Positions 7,764 to 16,066 are shown, counted from the first letter of the stretch. The stretch: 24,082 bases of DNA from CAYSJU01 sp964431495 (GCA_964431495.1 CAYSJU010000028.1:1-24082); one strand, 5' to 3'. Numbers and translations are program-made. The notes: generated from the sequence alone by a model not told the origin.

Positions 7764-10462
7764 CGATGGATCTACCCACCAGGTATGACCCCAAAAATAT
7801 CGAAGAAGCGATTTACAGGGCATGGGAAGAAAAAAACCTCTTCCACGCGGAGACAGGCACGCTCAAAGCCCCGTACTGTATAGTCATCCCTCCGCCTAAT
7901 GTGACAGGAATACTGCACATGGGCCATGCCCTTAACAACACTATCCAGGATGTGCTTATCAGGTGGAAGCGCATGCAGGGTTACGAGACACTGTGGATGC
8001 CGGGAACGGACCATGCGGGCATAGCCACCCAGAACGTTGTGGAACGCGAGCTTTCCACGAAAGAAAGCCTGAAAAGGACCGACCTCGGCCGCGAGAAATT
8101 TCTTGAAAAGGTATGGGAGTGGAAGGAAGAGTACGGCAGCACCATTATCACGCAGCTTAAAAAGCTGGGCTGTTCCTGCGACTGGGCAAGGACGCGTTTC
8201 ACAATGGACGAAGGGCTTTCCAGGGCGGTCCGGGAGGTTTTTGTCCGGTTATACGGGGAAGGACTTGTTTACAAGGACGATTACATAATAAACTGGTGCC
8301 CGCGCTGCGGAACAGCGCTCAGCGACGAAGAAGCGGAACACCGGGAAATAGAAGGCAGGCTTTACTACATCAAGTATCCCGTGAAAGGGAGAGAAAGACT
8401 GGAAAAGGAGAACGAGGATTACGTGGTGGTGGCGACTACCCGTCCCGAGACAATGCTGGGAGACGTGGCTGTCGCGGTAAACCCCGCGGATCCCAGGTAT
8501 GCGGGACTGCGGGGAAAAACGCTGATACTGCCCATGATCAAGCGCGAGCTTAAAGTGATCTTTGATGAAACGGTCGATCCCGAGTTCGGTACAGGAGCGC
8601 TAAAGGTGACCCCGGCGCACGATCCCGTGGACTTTGAGCTCGGCATTAAACACGGGCTCGAGCGCGTCAATGTCATGAATTCCGACGGGACCATCAACAT
8701 GCTCGGGGAAGATTATGAGGGCATGGACAGGTTTGAATGCAGGGAAACACTGATAGAGGACCTGAAACAGCGAAATCTTTTCATAAGGGCCGAAGAGCAC
8801 CAGCATGCCGTGGGCCACTGTTACCGCTGCCATACAATGGTCGAGCCAAGGCTTTCCAAACAGTGGTTCGTCAAGATGAAACCACTGGCGGAACAAGCCA
8901 TCCAGGTGGTCAGGGATGGAAGCATAAAGTTTTACCCGGAAAGATGGACCAAGGTCTACCTGAACTGGATGGGGATCATCAGGGACTGGTGTATATCACG
9001 GCAGATATGGTGGGGGCACCGCATACCGGTGTGGTATTGTAAGGACTGCCTTGGCGCTGATGATGTCCGCGAAGTGGATATAACGGATCCGGATAAAAAA
9101 GGAGTTTTTGTAAACGCTGATTCCATACCTCCCAAAAAATGCCCGTTCTGCGGCGGCAAGAATATCGAGCAGGACCCGGACGTGCTTGACACATGGTTCA
9201 GTTCATGGCTCTGGCCCATCTCAACGCTCGGATGGCCGGATGACACCAATGAGCTTAACACGTTCTATCCCACGGATGTCCTGGTCACTGCCCAGGAAAT
9301 AATATTCTTCTGGGTCGCCCGCATGATCATGGCAGGCCTGAAGTTCAGGGAGGATATACCGTTCCGTGACGTGTATATCCACGGAACGGTGCGCGACGCA
9401 AAAGGCACAAAGATGTCAAAATCCCTCGGCAATGTCATCGACCCGCTTGATGTCATTGAAGAAGTGGGGAGCGACGCGTTGCGTTTCAGTATCATTTCCA
9501 TCACGTCACAGGGACAGGACGTGTTCCTGTCAAAGGACAAGTTCGAGTTCGGGAGGAACTTTGCTAATAAGCTGTGGAACGCTTCGCGCTTTGTGCTGAT
9601 GGGCCTGGATGAAGAGCTGCTGAAGAGCGACGCGCCCGAAGGAGAAAAAACACTGGCCGACCGCTGGATATTGAGCTCCTTTAATGAAACAGTGGAGGCC
9701 GTGCAGAAAAGCCTTATCTCTTACAGGTTCAATGACGCGGCCCAGGCTTTATATGATTTTGTCTGGCATAAATACTGCGACTGGTACCTTGAACTCTCAA
9801 AACTGGCTGACGACAAGGCCCGTACGCAGAAGATCCTATTGACGGTCCTGAACGGTGTCCTGAGACTCCTGCATCCTTTTATGCCTTTTATAACAGAGAA
9901 GATCTGGCAGAAGCTTCCTGATAAACGGTCCAAATGGATAATGAAAGCGGACTGGCCGATATATGACCACAGCCTGATAGATGAAGAGGCGACCGAGAGC
10001 ATGGAAAAGGTAATAGGCGTGATCACCATGATCCGCAACGCCCGGTCGTTCTGGAACATAGACAGCAAAGCGGTCATAGACGCGGACTTCAATATCGAAG
10101 ATGACGCTGTTATCGGTCTTATTAAAGAGAAATCAAAATATATAGAAAAACTCGCCAAATGCAAGGTCCGGAATATCGGCAAAGACGTCCCCAGGCCCGA
10201 ACATTCTGTAGCGGCGCTGGTAAGCGGGATAAAGGTGTTCGTGCTTATCGGGAAAGCTATAGATATCGAGGAAGAAGAGAAGAGGATCAGCAAAAAGGTG
10301 GAAGAGATGGAGAACTACCTGATTGCCCTGGACAGAAAACTCAACAACAGGGAATTCCAGGACAGGGCCCCCGAGGAAGTGATCCAGAAGGAACAGGCGA
10401 AAAGAGAAAGATACGCGCAGCAGGTAAAGACCCTCAAAGAGAACCTCGAAGCGTTAAAATAG
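7760..10462 (+). CDS. valS: valyl-tRNA synthetase
   Basis: This class I synthetase charges tRNA-Val. The HIGH motif is HMGH at residues 53-56 and the KMSKS loop is at 551-555 (GTKMSKSLGN). NWCPRCGTALSDEEAEH and a CKDC...CPFCGG pair are cysteine knuckles typical of bacterial ValS, possibly zinc-binding. TTRPETMLGDVAVAV marks the editing domain. The anticodon-binding region contains WHKYCDWYLELSK. From about residue 835 a Glu/Lys-rich coiled coil forms the usual C-terminal arm. At 900 residues it is complete. The ATG overlaps the cimA stop as ATGA. Its own TAG stop is made by the first three bases of the palindromic repeat that follows. Confidence 0.97.
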   Translation: MTMDLPTRYDPKNIEEAIYRAWEEKNLFHAETGTLKAPYCIVIPPPNVTGILHMGHALNNTIQDVLIRWKRMQGYETLWMPGTDHAGIATQNVVERELSTKESLKRTDLGREKFLEKVWEWKEEYGSTIITQLKKLGCSCDWARTRFTMDEGLSRAVREVFVRLYGEGLVYKDDYIINWCPRCGTALSDEEAEHREIEGRLYYIKYPVKGRERLEKENEDYVVVATTRPETMLGDVAVAVNPADPRYAGLRGKTLILPMIKRELKVIFDETVDPEFGTGALKVTPAHDPVDFELGIKHGLERVNVMNSDGTINMLGEDYEGMDRFECRETLIEDLKQRNLFIRAEEHQHAVGHCYRCHTMVEPRLSKQWFVKMKPLAEQAIQVVRDGSIKFYPERWTKVYLNWMGIIRDWCISRQIWWGHRIPVWYCKDCLGADDVREVDITDPDKKGVFVNADSIPPKKCPFCGGKNIEQDPDVLDTWFSSWLWPISTLGWPDDTNELNTFYPTDVLVTAQEIIFFWVARMIMAGLKFREDIPFRDVYIHGTVRDAKGTKMSKSLGNVIDPLDVIEEVGSDALRFSIISITSQGQDVFLSKDKFEFGRNFANKLWNASRFVLMGLDEELLKSDAPEGEKTLADRWILSSFNETVEAVQKSLISYRFNDAAQALYDFVWHKYCDWYLELSKLADDKARTQKILLTVLNGVLRLLHPFMPFITEKIWQKLPDKRSKWIMKADWPIYDHSLIDEEATESMEKVIGVITMIRNARSFWNIDSKAVIDADFNIEDDAVIGLIKEKSKYIEKLAKCKVRNIGKDVPRPEHSVAALVSGIKVFVLIGKAIDIEEEEKRISKKVEEMENYLIALDRKLNNREFQDRAPEEVIQKEQAKRERYAQQVKTLKENLEALK

Positions 10463-10543
10463 GGACAGCGACCATTTTTCATAGATGGTAAAAAATGGTC
10501 GCTGTCCCTAAATAAACTAGGTAAAAAATGGTTGCTGTCCCTA
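10460..10543. repeat. palindromic repeat, family 2: one full palindrome plus a half copy
   Basis: A perfect 20-bp inverted repeat begins tagggacagcgacc (10460-10479) and is mirrored at 10491-10510 around an 11-nt loop. Bases 10487-10510 recur as a direct repeat at 10520-10543 with one mismatch (C to T). A further palindrome, TTTTACGTAAAA, follows at 10544-10555. The unit provides the stop codon of valS and the start codon of the next gene. The layout resembles REP/BIME elements mobilised by RAYT (Y1) transposases, but no such gene is present here. Confidence 0.85.
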
Positions 10544-11262
10544 TTTTACGTAAAAAACGTCTCCAAACGATCCTTTCATCCGCGGGCGCGGCATCAAGAA
10601 GACGCGCGGCCGAGCTCATAGAAAGCGGGAGGGTAAAAGTGGACGGCCGGCCTGTCCTGGAAAAAGGGCTCAAACTTGATCCGGCGAAACACAAGATACT
10701 GGTGGACTCAAGGCCCCTTCCGAAAAAGGGAAAGAAGTATTATTTTCTGTTGAACAAGCCCATAGGTGTTATTTCAACCGCAAAAGATACTCATAACCGC
10801 AGGAAGGTAACGGATTTTTTGAAACACGTAAAGGCGAGGCTCTATCCAGTTGGCCGTCTGGATAAAGACACGACCGGGGTAATCATCATTACCAATGACG
10901 GTAAGCTTACTCACAGGCTGACACATCCGCGTTTTGAGGTGGAAAAGGAATACACAGTTAAGATAGAGGGGGGTATTTCCCAGCGCGGGATATCCGAATT
11001 AGAACGCGGTGTTGACATTGACGGCAAGGCGACTTCACCGTGTAAGATCAGGTTTATGAGGAAGGACGGCAAAGACACTATCCTGAGAATAAAGATACAC
11101 GAGGGAAGAAAAAGACAGGTCCGGCGCATGTTTGAGGCAAAAGGCAAGCGCGTTATTGAACTTGACCGTGTCAAATACGCCGGGCTTACGCTCGGCAGAC
11201 TCAAACGTGGCGAATACCGCGAATTATTAAAGACGGAAGTGGAGAAACTAATTACAATGTAG
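10528..11262 (+). CDS. RsuA/RluB/E/F-family rRNA pseudouridine synthase
   Basis: This enzyme isomerises a specific uridine in rRNA. An S4 RNA-binding domain (LQTILSSAGAASRRRAAELI, VKVDGRPV) is followed by the catalytic domain with VGRLDKDTTGVIIITNDGKL; the catalytic aspartate is at residue 112. KEYTVKIEGG and IHEGRKRQVRRMFEAKG are also family motifs. It is probably RluB-like (23S rRNA), but the target cannot be fixed from motifs. The 244 residues begin at an ATG inside the family 2 repeat, so the first five codons (MVAVP) are repeat sequence. There is no other ATG, GTG or TTG before the S4 domain. TAGG at 10518-10521 is a modest ribosome binding site. Its TAG stop opens a family 1 palindrome. 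Confidence 0.9.
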   Translation: MVAVPILRKKRLQTILSSAGAASRRRAAELIESGRVKVDGRPVLEKGLKLDPAKHKILVDSRPLPKKGKKYYFLLNKPIGVISTAKDTHNRRKVTDFLKHVKARLYPVGRLDKDTTGVIIITNDGKLTHRLTHPRFEVEKEYTVKIEGGISQRGISELERGVDIDGKATSPCKIRFMRKDGKDTILRIKIHEGRKRQVRRMFEAKGKRVIELDRVKYAGLTLGRLKRGEYRELLKTEVEKLITM

Positions 11263-11283
11263 GGGTTTGATAAATCAAACCCC
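11260..11283. repeat. palindromic repeat, family 1, copy B
   Basis: GGGGTTTGA-TAAA-TCAAACCCC is a perfect 9-bp hairpin identical in its core to copy A at 1129-1158. The outer right bases are CCCCAAAA instead of CCCCTAC. The first three bases are the stop codon of the pseudouridine synthase gene. The preceding TAATTACAATGT also precedes the copy at 16045. Confidence 0.75.
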
Positions 11284-11290
11284 AAAACGT

Positions 11291-11315
11291 CAGGGTCGGA
11301 TAAATCGAACCCCAC
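11291..11315. repeat. palindromic repeat, family 1, copy C (degenerate)
   Basis: GGGTCGGATAAATCGAACCCC keeps the TAAA loop and overall layout of copy B, which lies immediately upstream, but two positions no longer pair. It looks like an older tandem copy filling the gap before nadC. Confidence 0.55.
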
Positions 11316-11323
11316 AACACCCC

Positions 11324-12226
11324 ATGCAGGCAACCGAACTGAACATGAAACGTGTGGAAAGGGTGGTCCGCTTCGCCCTCAAAGAGGACGTATGGACCGG
11401 TGACATCACGTCAGAGTCCATACTGAACAGGTCCCTCAAGGTCGACGCCGTCATACTCGCCCGCGATCCGGGGGTCATCTGCGGCGTGGAAATTGCTGAA
11501 AGGGCCTTTTCCGTGGTGGACCCTGACACAAGGTTCAAACCGCTGGTGGAAGACGGCAACCATGTTGAACCTGACCGCGAAGTCGCTTTTGTGGAAGGCA
11601 ATGCCCGTTCCATCCTTAGGGCGGAAAGGGTAGTGCTTAATTTTCTCAGCCACCTGAGTGGGATATCCACGAACACACGCAGGATGGTGGACGCTGTCGA
11701 AGGCACTAAAACGGAGATATACGATACGCGCAAGACAATGCCGCTTCACCGGTACATGCAGAAATACGCGGTCACTGTCGGGGGCGGGGTCAATCACAGG
11801 TGGGGCCTCTGGGATATGGTGCTTATAAAAGATAACCACCTCAGGGCTTTCGGCATGCAGACGAAAAGCGTGAACAACGAGAACATCATAAGGAACGCCG
11901 TCAAACAGGCCAGGAACGCCATCCAGAAGAATATCCGCATAGAGATAGAGGTCGAAACGGTCAAGGAATGCGAATACGCCCTGACCGAAAAACCCGAAGT
12001 CATCATGCTGGATAACATGTCACCGGTGGCAGTAAAAAAAGCGGTGGAGCTGCGCAAAAAAATGGGATTGGAAAAACAGGTCCTTTTAGAAATTTCCGGC
12101 GGCATAACGCTGGATAATGTCAGGGATTACGCCGAAGCCGGCGCGGATATCATATCATCCGGTTCACTGACCAGCTCGGTCGATTCGCTTGATTTCAGCC
12201 TGGAGATCATTCTGAAAAATGCATAA
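11324..12226 (+). CDS. nadC: nicotinate-nucleotide pyrophosphorylase (carboxylating)
   Basis: Quinolinate phosphoribosyltransferase makes nicotinate mononucleotide in de novo NAD synthesis. EDVWTGDITSESI opens the N-terminal domain. FLSHLSGISTNTRRMV, YDTRKTMP at about residue 133, KYAVTVGGGVNHR, LIKDNHL, EIEVET, IMLDNMSP and EISGGIT match the barrel motifs in order. Family members usually read DTRKTTPGLR; here the segment is DTRKTMPLHR, a small deviation next to the phosphoribosyl site. The start is ATG at 11324, or ATG at 11345 giving a seven-residue shorter protein. Neither has a good ribosome binding site, perhaps because repeats occupy the gap. A TTG at 11267 would translate the repeats. 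The end overlaps uvrB by 8 nt. Confidence 0.93.
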   Translation: MQATELNMKRVERVVRFALKEDVWTGDITSESILNRSLKVDAVILARDPGVICGVEIAERAFSVVDPDTRFKPLVEDGNHVEPDREVAFVEGNARSILRAERVVLNFLSHLSGISTNTRRMVDAVEGTKTEIYDTRKTMPLHRYMQKYAVTVGGGVNHRWGLWDMVLIKDNHLRAFGMQTKSVNNENIIRNAVKQARNAIQKNIRIEIEVETVKECEYALTEKPEVIMLDNMSPVAVKKAVELRKKMGLEKQVLLEISGGITLDNVRDYAEAGADIISSGSLTSSVDSLDFSLEIILKNA

Positions 12227-14192
12227 GTTCCAATTAAAGACTGACCTTAAACCGGCGGGGGACCAATCCGAAGCCATCGACAGGATAAGCGCGTCTATCC
12301 TGGATCAGAACCCGTACCAGACGCTTGTCGGTGTCACGGGCAGCGGCAAGACATTCACCATGGCCAACATCGTCGAACGGATTAACAAACCCACGCTGGT
12401 AATATCCCATAACAAGACGCTCGCGGCCCAGCTTTACGCGGAATTCAGGGGATTTTTCCCCGACAATGCCGTTGAATATTTCGTGTCCTATTATGATTAT
12501 TACCAGCCCGAAGCATACGTCCCGCAGACTGATGTCTATATAGAAAAGGACGCGTCCATAAACGAAGACATAGACCGTTTAAGGCTGTCAGCCACAAGCT
12601 CGCTTTTTTCGCGCAGGGACGTCCTGATAGTGGCCAGTGTCTCATGCATATACGGACTGGGTTCTCCCGAGGATTATTCCACCATGCTGGTGAACGTGGA
12701 TCTCGGCCAGGAAATATCAAGGGACGAGCTTCTCAAGAAACTCGTTGATATTCAGTACGAAAGGAACAATGTTGATCTGCACAGAGGCAAGTTCCGTGTG
12801 CGCGGTGATATCGTGGAAATATACCCCGCGTATAAACAGACGGCCATAAGAGTGGAACTCTTCGGCGACGAGGTGACCCGCGTCTCTGAGGTCCACCCGG
12901 TAACGGGCGATATTCTGAACAACCTTGAGAAAGCAGTGATATACCCAGCGAAACATTTTGTAACAACAGAGGACAAGATAACCGCCGCCCTGAAATCCAT
13001 CTCTGAAGAATTAACGGAACGCCTGGCGGATTTCCGCAAGGAAGGGAAACTCCTCGAAGCCCAGCGGCTTGAGACCCGCACTAAATATGACATGGATATG
13101 ATGAAAGAGCTCGGGTACTGTAACGGCATAGAGAATTATTCGCGCCACCTTTCGCAGCGCCCGCCGGGCAGCCGGCCGTGGTGCCTCCTTGATTATTTTG
13201 ACGAGGATTTCATGGTAATTATAGACGAATCCCATGTAAGCCTTCCGCAGCTTCACGCCATGTATAACGGCGACCAGGCAAGAAAAAGGACCCTGGTGGA
13301 ATACGGGTTCCGCCTCCCGTCAGCCATGGATAACAGGCCCTTGAAATATGAAGAGTTCATGGGAGAAGCGAAACAGATACTGTATGTATCCGCGACACCG
13401 GGCAATTATGAACTGGAACTGAGCCAGGTGGTCGCGGAACAGGTCATCCGGCCCACGGGCCTGGTGGATCCGCCCATAAGCGTCCGTCCCACCGAAGGAC
13501 AGATATATGACCTGATAGAGGAGATCAAGAAGCGCGCTAAAAACAACGAACGGGTGCTGATTACCACCCTGACCAAACGTCTGGCGGAAGAACTTACCCA
13601 GTTCCTCGAAGAGATGAAGCTGCGCGTGCGCTACATGCACTCGGAGATCAATACTCTTGACCGCATAGAGATAATACGCGACTTGAGGTTAGGTAAGTTC
13701 GATTGTCTTGTTGGCATAAATCTTTTAAGGGAAGGCCTGGACCTTCCGGAAGTCTCGCTTGTCGCTGTTCTTGACGCTGACAAGGAAGGGTTCCTGCGCA
13801 GCGGCACCTCTCTTTTGCAGACAGCCGGAAGGGCAGCGCGTAACGTTAACGGCGAGGTCCTGCTTTACGCGGACAATATGACGGAATCCATGAAAAAAGT
13901 AATAGATATCACCGGCAAAAGAAGAGAAAGACAGATCAAATATAACACCGAACACGGCATTGAACCCAAAACAATTGTAAAAGCTATCAAAGAAGGCATA
14001 GAAGCTTACAGGCGCGCCAAAGAGATAATAACCGATGTGGTGGGTGAGACCCAGGAGGAATTCGAGCTAAACGAACTTATCGCTGAGCTGGAAGGAGAGA
14101 TGGAACTGGCAGCGCGGAATCTCCAGTTCGAAAAAGCAATAGTGCTCCGCGACCAGATCGTCCAGCTTAAGAAAATGACGCATGAGGAATAG
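12219..14192 (+). CDS. uvrB: excinuclease ABC subunit B
   Basis: This is the damage-verification helicase of nucleotide excision repair, acting between UvrA and UvrC. Walker A GVTGSGKT is at residues 38-45. The strand-separating beta-hairpin region contains YYDYYQPEAYVPQTD. DESH is at 336-339 and SATPGNYEL follows. Helicase motifs continue with INLLREGLDLPEVSLVAVLD and QTAGRAARN. The C-terminal 40 residues form the UVR motif that contacts UvrC. At 657 residues it is full length. Its start lies inside the nadC end, which implies coupling. A heptamer array starts directly after the TAG stop. Confidence 0.98.
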   Translation: MHKFQLKTDLKPAGDQSEAIDRISASILDQNPYQTLVGVTGSGKTFTMANIVERINKPTLVISHNKTLAAQLYAEFRGFFPDNAVEYFVSYYDYYQPEAYVPQTDVYIEKDASINEDIDRLRLSATSSLFSRRDVLIVASVSCIYGLGSPEDYSTMLVNVDLGQEISRDELLKKLVDIQYERNNVDLHRGKFRVRGDIVEIYPAYKQTAIRVELFGDEVTRVSEVHPVTGDILNNLEKAVIYPAKHFVTTEDKITAALKSISEELTERLADFRKEGKLLEAQRLETRTKYDMDMMKELGYCNGIENYSRHLSQRPPGSRPWCLLDYFDEDFMVIIDESHVSLPQLHAMYNGDQARKRTLVEYGFRLPSAMDNRPLKYEEFMGEAKQILYVSATPGNYELELSQVVAEQVIRPTGLVDPPISVRPTEGQIYDLIEEIKKRAKNNERVLITTLTKRLAEELTQFLEEMKLRVRYMHSEINTLDRIEIIRDLRLGKFDCLVGINLLREGLDLPEVSLVAVLDADKEGFLRSGTSLLQTAGRAARNVNGEVLLYADNMTESMKKVIDITGKRRERQIKYNTEHGIEPKTIVKAIKEGIEAYRRAKEIITDVVGETQEEFELNELIAELEGEMELAARNLQFEKAIVLRDQIVQLKKMTHEE

Positions 14193-14220
14193 AGCATAGA
14201 GCATGGCGCATGGGGCATGG
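14193..14220. repeat. heptamer tandem array, four units (NGCATRG)
   Basis: Four exact 7-nt units follow the uvrB stop: AGCATAG, AGCATGG, CGCATGG and GGCATGG. The last unit and the following bases also form an 8-bp hairpin, GCATGGGG with CCCCATGC, at 14208-14228. Confidence 0.65.
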
Positions 14221-14228
14221 CCCCATGC

Positions 14229-14270
14229 CGTCATTGCGAGGAGGCCCAAAGGGCCGACGAAGCAATCTCC
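14229..14270. repeat. CGTCATTGCGAG-type interspersed repeat
   Basis: The sequence runs from CGTCATTGCGAGGAGGCCC to GACGAAGCAATCTCC, the form seen as an interspersed repeat in many bacterial genomes, where it yields spurious peptides such as RHCEEAQRADEAIS. It separates the heptamer array from birA and shares 18 of 19 bases with the lysC insertion at 6050-6068. Confidence 0.75.
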
Positions 14271-14285
14271 ACTAAAGAAACAACC

Positions 14286-15260
14286 ATGACCGACAACGCA
14301 AAACAAAAAATACTGAGCTTCTTCCGGAAAAACACCGAGCACTATATCTCCGGGGAAGAAATAAGCAGCGCAATGGACGTATCACGCGCATACATCTGGC
14401 AGTATATAAGCAAATTAAGGGAAGACGGCTATGAAATAGACGCTGTCCCGCATCTTGGGTATAAACTGCGCTCAGCCCCGGATAAATTATTTGAATACGA
14501 AATAAAGAACGGCCTCAAAACAAGGAGCATCGGCGGCAAAGCGATTCATTATCATGAATCCATAAGTTCGACAAATAACAGGGCCTACGAACTTGCTGAA
14601 GCCGGTGAGCCTGAAGGCACCATGGTCATTGCCGAGTCCCAGACACACGGCAAAGGCAGGATAGGAAGAAGATGGCTGTCTCCAAAAGGCGTAGGCATCT
14701 ACATGTCGATTATACTGCGGCCCGATGTGGAAACAGACGAAATTCCGTCAGTAACGCTTATAGTTGCCGGGAGCATCGCGAAAGTGATAAACAGGACTAC
14801 AGGGATTGACGCTAAAATAAAATGGCCGAATGACATAGTGGTGAAAGGTAAAAAGCTTTGCGGCATACTCACTGAGATAAAGGCCCAGCCGGACATGGTG
14901 GATTTTCTGATACTGGGCATAGGTATCAATGTGAATACACCGGCCGGCAAGCTGCCCCAAGGCGCGACAAGCCTGAAGAATGAAACAGGCGCGTCCATGG
15001 ACAGGGCCCGGCTTGCCAGGCGTATACTGGAAGAGTTTGAGAAAGACTATAACAGGTTCAAACAAGAAGGTTTTTCATACTTAAGGAACGAATGCAAGGA
15101 ACTGTCCCTTACATTGAATAAAAAAGTAAGGATTACAGAGCATCATCGTGTTATAAAAGGAACGGTCGTGGATATGGACGGAAAAGGCGCTCTTATCATA
15201 GAGGTCGAGAACGGAAAATTCCAGCGCATTTTCTCCGGCGACGTGGTATTATGTCGATAA
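14286..15260 (+). CDS. birA: bifunctional biotin-protein ligase / biotin operon repressor
   Basis: This enzyme forms biotinyl-AMP and attaches biotin to carrier proteins such as the acetyl-CoA carboxylase BCCP. The N-terminal winged helix (YISGEEISSAMDVSRAYIWQ) suggests it also represses biotin genes. The ligase core has ISSTNNRAYELA, SQTHGKGRIGRRW at about 118-130, KWPNDIVVKGKKLCGILTE at 179-197, and GIGINVN. The final 50 residues form the C-terminal SH3-like domain. The ATG at 14286 gives 324 residues, a normal length. An in-frame ATG at 14217 would translate the upstream repeat and was rejected. No biotin synthesis gene or BirA operator is visible in the window. Confidence 0.94.
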   Translation: MTDNAKQKILSFFRKNTEHYISGEEISSAMDVSRAYIWQYISKLREDGYEIDAVPHLGYKLRSAPDKLFEYEIKNGLKTRSIGGKAIHYHESISSTNNRAYELAEAGEPEGTMVIAESQTHGKGRIGRRWLSPKGVGIYMSIILRPDVETDEIPSVTLIVAGSIAKVINRTTGIDAKIKWPNDIVVKGKKLCGILTEIKAQPDMVDFLILGIGINVNTPAGKLPQGATSLKNETGASMDRARLARRILEEFEKDYNRFKQEGFSYLRNECKELSLTLNKKVRITEHHRVIKGTVVDMDGKGALIIEVENGKFQRIFSGDVVLCR

Positions 15261-15262
15261 CC

Positions 15263-15290
15263 GTAGTGGCTCGATCTATCGAGCCCAAAA
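15263..15290. repeat. palindromic repeat, family 1, copy D (compensated)
   Basis: GGCTCGAT-CT-ATCGAGCC is a perfect 8-bp hairpin (15268-15275 with 15278-15285). Flanks GTAGT and CCCAAAA match copy B. Compared with GGTTTGA/TCAAACC, two T-A pairs are changed to C-G on both sides. It lies two bases after the birA stop. Confidence 0.65.
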
Positions 15291-15298
15291 CAATAACT

Positions 15299-16036
15299 AT
15301 GAAACTCCTGATAGACATAGGCAACACCAACACCTCAATAGCGCTCCTGAAAGGCAGGCGTTTTCTGAAGAGTTATTTTATCCATACCTCCAGAAAAGAG
15401 ATCTCCGAAGGATCCCTGAGGCGCCTGTTAGGTCGGCATTTCCGCGACATTGATAAAATAGTTGTTGTAAGCGTTGCGCCTGAATTCCTGGCCATTCTCA
15501 AGAAAGCGTTTAAAAGATTAGCCTCCCGCATTCCTGTTATTGTCGTCGGAAAGGATCTCAAGGTCCCGATGAAAAACCGGTATAAAAAGCCCGGGGAGGT
15601 GGGCCAGGATCGGCTTGTTACTTCTTTTGCCGCCGCCAATATATGTAGACCACCGCTTGTCGCGATCGATTTCGGCACGGCAGTGACACTGGATTTCGTG
15701 AACAAAAAAGGCGAGTATGAAGGCGGACTCATATTTCCGGGGCTTCGCCTTGCGCTCGGCTCGCTTGTTGAAGACACAGCGCTCCTGCCGAAGGTCGCGA
15801 TAAAGCCGACAAAAGGATTTATCGGCCGCGACACGCGTGGCAGCATGAATAATGGTATACTATATGGGTACGCGGCGTTATGTGACGGACTTATCGAAAG
15901 GTTCAGAAAACAATACGGCCGTTCCCTCAGCGTCATTGCCACTGGCGGCGACGCCGGCCTCGTGGCCAGATACTCGCGGCACATAAAAACCGTGTATCCA
16001 AATTTAATATTCGAGGGGTTAAGAAGAATATCATAA
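15299..16036 (+). CDS. coaX: type III pantothenate kinase
   Basis: This enzyme phosphorylates pantothenate, the first step of coenzyme A synthesis. The ASKHA fold is shown by LLIDIGNTNTSIALLKG at residues 3-19, GEVGQDRLVTSFAAA near 100, AIDFGTAVTLDFV near 122-134, and IFPGLRLALGSLVEDTALLP. IATGGDAGL completes the nucleotide site. The 245 residues fit the family. The ATG at 15299 directly precedes the conserved first strand. An earlier GTG-like start would translate palindrome copy D. birA followed by coaX is a frequent bacterial pair, linking biotin attachment and CoA supply. Confidence 0.95.
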   Translation: MKLLIDIGNTNTSIALLKGRRFLKSYFIHTSRKEISEGSLRRLLGRHFRDIDKIVVVSVAPEFLAILKKAFKRLASRIPVIVVGKDLKVPMKNRYKKPGEVGQDRLVTSFAAANICRPPLVAIDFGTAVTLDFVNKKGEYEGGLIFPGLRLALGSLVEDTALLPKVAIKPTKGFIGRDTRGSMNNGILYGYAALCDGLIERFRKQYGRSLSVIATGGDAGLVARYSRHIKTVYPNLIFEGLRRIS

Positions 16037-16044
16037 TTACAATG

Positions 16045-16066
16045 TTTGGGCTCGATTCATCGAACA
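16045..16066. repeat. palindromic repeat, family 1, copy E (degenerate)
   Basis: TTTGGGCTCGATTCATCGAACAT keeps the loop and inner arms (CTCGAT/ATCGAA) of family 1 but the outer right arm is lost. It is preceded by the same TAATTACAATGT seen before copy B. The upstream TAA of that string is the coaX stop codon. Confidence 0.5.

Noticed and set aside
10460..10543. Short CRISPR array
   Set aside because: Only two or three arms in both orientations are present, with no regular spacers and no cas genes.
11267..11323. TTG start giving nadC 19 extra residues
   Set aside because: The extra residues are translated palindromic repeats, absent from NadC proteins.
15251..15298. Upstream start for coaX
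   Set aside because: It would translate palindrome copy D; the conserved first strand begins at the ATG at 15299.
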